Source: a bacterium (GTDB lineage Bacteria; Actinomycetota; Thermoleophilia; Solirubrobacterales; 70-9). Taken from it: a stretch of DNA of 13,981 bases. The notes under the pieces are model-generated. The model saw only the letters and a program-made list of their open reading frames with translations, made no database searches and was not told where the DNA came from. Below, one piece after another: positions 13,292 through 13,981 of this stretch (position 1 is its first letter; each line of letters opens with the position of its first letter). The stretch is from NCBI GenBank assembly GCA_002919115.1, contig PKER01000085.1, forward strand, positions 1 to 13,981, in the 5' to 3' direction. The translations under genes and the position numbers were made by a program.

Positions 13292-13981
13292 TCAGCCCGC
13301 CGCCGGGAGGGCAAACAGCGCCACCGCCGCGAAGTGGGCCGCGGCGGCGGCGATCACGAGCACGTGGAAGATCTCGTGGTAGCCGAAGACCCTCGGGCTC
13401 GGGTCGGGCCGCTGCAAGGCGTAGATCACCGCGCCGGCCGCGTACAGCACTCCGCCGAGCGCGATCAGCGCGCCTGCGGCGATGCCGGCCTTCACGACGA
13501 TCGCGGGGAAGCCGGCCGCGCCGATCAGCCCGACGGCGATGTAGACGGCCGCGCTCACCCACTTCGGCGAGTCGATCCAGATGAGCTCGACGACCGTGCC
13601 GGCCGCCGCGCCCGCCCAGACGGCGACGAGCAGCGCCGTCGCGAGCGGCGGCTCGAGGACGAGCATCGCGAACGGGGTCACCGTGCCCGCGATCAAAAAG
13701 AAGATCATCGTGTGGTCGAGCCGGCGCATCCACCGGCGCGCCGTCGGGCGCCAGTTCACCCGGTGGTAGAGGGCCGAGACGCCGAAGAGCGCGGACAGGC
13801 TCGCCGCGTAGATGCCGACGGCGAGCGTCGCCTTCGTCCCCTCGGCGAGCAGGATCAGCCCGGCGCCCAGAAGCAGCGAGACGAAGAACGCGTACTCGTG
13901 TGTGACGCCGCGCAGCTTGGGCTTGACCTTGGCGATCGCGTCCGCCGCGGCCTCGCGGGCCTCGGCGACCCGCTCGCCGGC
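13292..13981 (-). CDS. trhA: Hemolysin III / TrhA family (PAQR-type) membrane protein, N-terminus outside window
   Basis: 229 residues are visible in one open frame that runs off the right edge, so the start is missing. Family motifs are all present: KPKLRGVTHEYAFF before the first membrane segment, SALYHR at the end of the second, RLDHTMIFFLIAGTVTPFA, and GYHEIFHVLVIAAAAAH near the end. The conserved histidines of these three motifs are those proposed to bind a metal in PAQR-type proteins. About seven membrane segments can be counted. The visible N-terminal part is a charged Ala/Glu/Lys helix of about 20 residues. Despite the family name, a haemolytic role is not established for most members; roles in membrane-lipid homeostasis have been proposed. 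It is separated from the downstream operon by about 340 bp with two hairpins, so co-transcription is unlikely but not excluded. Confidence 0.9.
   Translation of the reverse strand, partial: AGERVAEAREAAADAIAKVKPKLRGVTHEYAFFVSLLLGAGLILLAEGTKATLAVGIYAASLSALFGVSALYHRVNWRPTARRWMRRLDHTMIFFLIAGTVTPFAMLVLEPPLATALLVAVWAGAAAGTVVELIWIDSPKWVSAAVYIAVGLIGAAGFPAIVVKAGIAAGALIALGGVLYAAGAVIYALQRPDPSPRVFGYHEIFHVLVIAAAAAHFAAVALFALPAAG

Overview
The window is about 70% G+C or higher and has densely packed genes, GTG starts, TANNNT-type -10 boxes and many exported Ig-like proteins with lysine-rich C-termini. This fits a high-GC actinobacterium, most likely Thermoleophilia/Solirubrobacterales. That placement is inferred from style and remembered protein flavour; no marker RNA is present.

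Layout, left to right. (1) 1-2238, minus: a type IA DNA topoisomerase, C-terminus cut by the window edge, whose core motifs look archaeal (haloarchaeal-like). It has a plausible promoter and a hairpin leader. (2) 2419-3471, minus: a DUF389 membrane protein. (3) 3534-4283, plus: a siroheme-pathway precorrin-2 dehydrogenase/ferrochelatase with an unusual N-terminal four-cysteine extension. It is divergent from the DUF389 gene across about 60 bp, and both genes have a -10-like box 8-9 nt before the ATG, suggesting leaderless mRNAs. (4) 4303-12949, minus: a three-gene operon with overlapping stop and start codons (TGATG, then ATGA). In transcription order it encodes a ~2033-aa secreted multidomain protein, a Tat-exported multicopper oxidase and a secreted cupredoxin. 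(5) 12950-13291: a 342-bp gap holding the operon leader, a small palindrome, and two copies of a 43-bp hairpin repeat. (6) 13292 to the right edge, minus: a hemolysin III/TrhA (PAQR-type) membrane protein, N-terminus outside the window.

The operon is the most interesting part. The giant protein combines ThuA-like, glucose/sorbosone dehydrogenase-like, PKD, three OmpL47-type Ig-like, two tandem concanavalin-like and one DUF1080 (3-keto-disaccharide hydrolase family) domains, plus a basic CARDB-like tail. The DUF1080 domain sits inside one of the Ig-like repeats. The cupredoxin protein carries the same Ig-like plus basic-tail pair at its C-terminus. With the multicopper oxidase this suggests a surface-held oxidative sugar module: dehydrogenase to blue copper protein to O2-reducing oxidase, with keto-sugar processing domains on the same polypeptide. 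The domain assignments rest on visible motifs; the electron-transfer circuit and the substrate are hypotheses.
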